Shown here piece after piece: positions 6,441-6,728 of a stretch of DNA of 6,728 nucleotides. The notes beneath the pieces are model-generated. The model was not told the origin of the DNA. It saw only the letters and a program-made list of their open reading frames with translations, and searched no databases. The stretch spans positions 1-6,728 of the forward strand of contig CAZVRZ010000227.1 of NCBI GenBank assembly GCA_964629965.1, read 5' to 3'. The DNA is from CAZVRZ01 sp964629965 (GTDB lineage Bacteria > Chloroflexota > Anaerolineae > Anaerolineales > UBA4823). Numbering within the stretch: position 1 is the stretch's first letter; every line of letters starts with the position of its first letter. The position numbers and the translations under genes are program-made.

Positions 6441-6684
6441 GAAGGATGTAAAAATACTAATCGTGGATGATGAGCGTGCCATCCGGAAATTTTTGCAGAT
6501 CTCATTGTCCACTAATGGCTATCAGGTAGTTGAAGCTGCTACAGGTAAAGATGCCTTGCAAATAATGGTTATGGAGCGGCCAGACATGGTTATCCTAGAT
6601 TTAGGATTGCCTGATGAAGATGGCATATATGTTACTCAGCAGATCAGAGAATGGGCTCAAATTCCAATCATTATCCTTGTATAA
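6433..6684 (+). CDS. KdpE-like response regulator, truncated receiver domain
   Basis: The protein begins as a normal OmpR/KdpE-family receiver: strand 1 KILIVDDE with the acidic pair Asp12/Asp13, helix 1 AIRKFLQISLSTNGY, and phospho-acceptor Asp56 in VILDLGLPDEDG. It then continues to strand 4, PIIIL (78-82). It stops one residue later, at 83 aa, where the family has a conserved Ser/Thr (often S-x-R). The switch Ser/Thr, the invariant Lys after strand 5, and the whole winged-helix DNA-binding domain are missing; KdpE is about 225 aa. As read it cannot function as a regulator or as a complete single-domain receiver. The remaining 44 bp do not give a clean continuation in any frame, although QHKAGL in the +1 frame faintly recalls the expected region. 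Sequence error near an assembly end, a frameshift, or an insertion after strand 4 could explain it. It overlaps the kinase gene by 8 bp, which marks it as the cognate partner. Confidence 0.8.
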   Translation: MTEKDVKILIVDDERAIRKFLQISLSTNGYQVVEAATGKDALQIMVMERPDMVILDLGLPDEDGIYVTQQIREWAQIPIIILV

Positions 6685-6696
6685 ATGAGTGGTGAT

Positions 6697-6711
6697 CCAG
6701 CATAAAGCTGG
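6697..6711. repeat. Small perfect hairpin beyond the truncated regulator
   Basis: CCAGC (6697-6701) and GCTGG (6707-6711) are exact inverted copies around ATAAA, followed by TTTACAATCTCTCTT. It begins 13 bp after the premature stop. Five base pairs and an interrupted T-tract make only a weak terminator; it could also belong to the end of an inserted element that continues outside the window. Confidence 0.3.
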
Positions 6712-6728
6712 TTTACAATCTCTCTTAG

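Overview
The window looks like chromosomal DNA of a moderate-GC bacterium, most likely a member of the Chloroflexota (Anaerolineae-like). This placement is inference. It rests on the zinc-binding type-3 (archaeal/eukaryote-like) prolyl-tRNA synthetase, a small acidic protein and a degenerate HEAT-repeat protein of kinds I associate with that phylum, and an APC permease followed by a short KdpD-type kinase. No rRNA, tRNA, CRISPR array or transposase gene is visible.

Layout. Bases 1-227 hold no gene but contain a good sigma70-type promoter (TTGACG, 17 bp, TATAAG) for a small ORF at 228-473. The 3' third of that ORF lies over two inverted repeats. It converges on a minus-strand pair at 488-2784: proS is upstream, followed 56 bp later by a gene for an alpha-helical HEAT/AlkD-like protein. 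proS has a strong promoter so close to its ATG that the predicted mRNA is almost leaderless. A 493-bp divergent intergenic region (2785-3277) follows. It carries a perfect inverted repeat, two copies of a TTG-N8-TTGACC direct-repeat module with 11-bp periodicity, and a terminator-like hairpin with a T-rich tail inside the presumed leader of the next gene.

The plus-strand operon from 3278 to the right edge is the most interesting part. It encodes a KimA-like high-affinity potassium transporter (644 aa) in which all the K+-site residues I recall for Bacillus subtilis KimA are conserved. Next comes a short KdpD-like histidine kinase that keeps the four-helix membrane domain and catalytic core but lacks the N-terminal KdpD and Usp sensor domains. 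Last is a KdpE-like response regulator, cut off by a stop codon after beta-strand 4. The genes overlap or nearly overlap, which suggests translational coupling.

Working model: the kinase and regulator control the KimA-type transporter itself, in place of the usual KdpFABC ATPase. The direct repeats upstream would be the regulator's operator, and the leader hairpin a second layer of control. The regulator as read here cannot be functional. Either the sequence contains an error near its right end, or the gene is interrupted or decaying.
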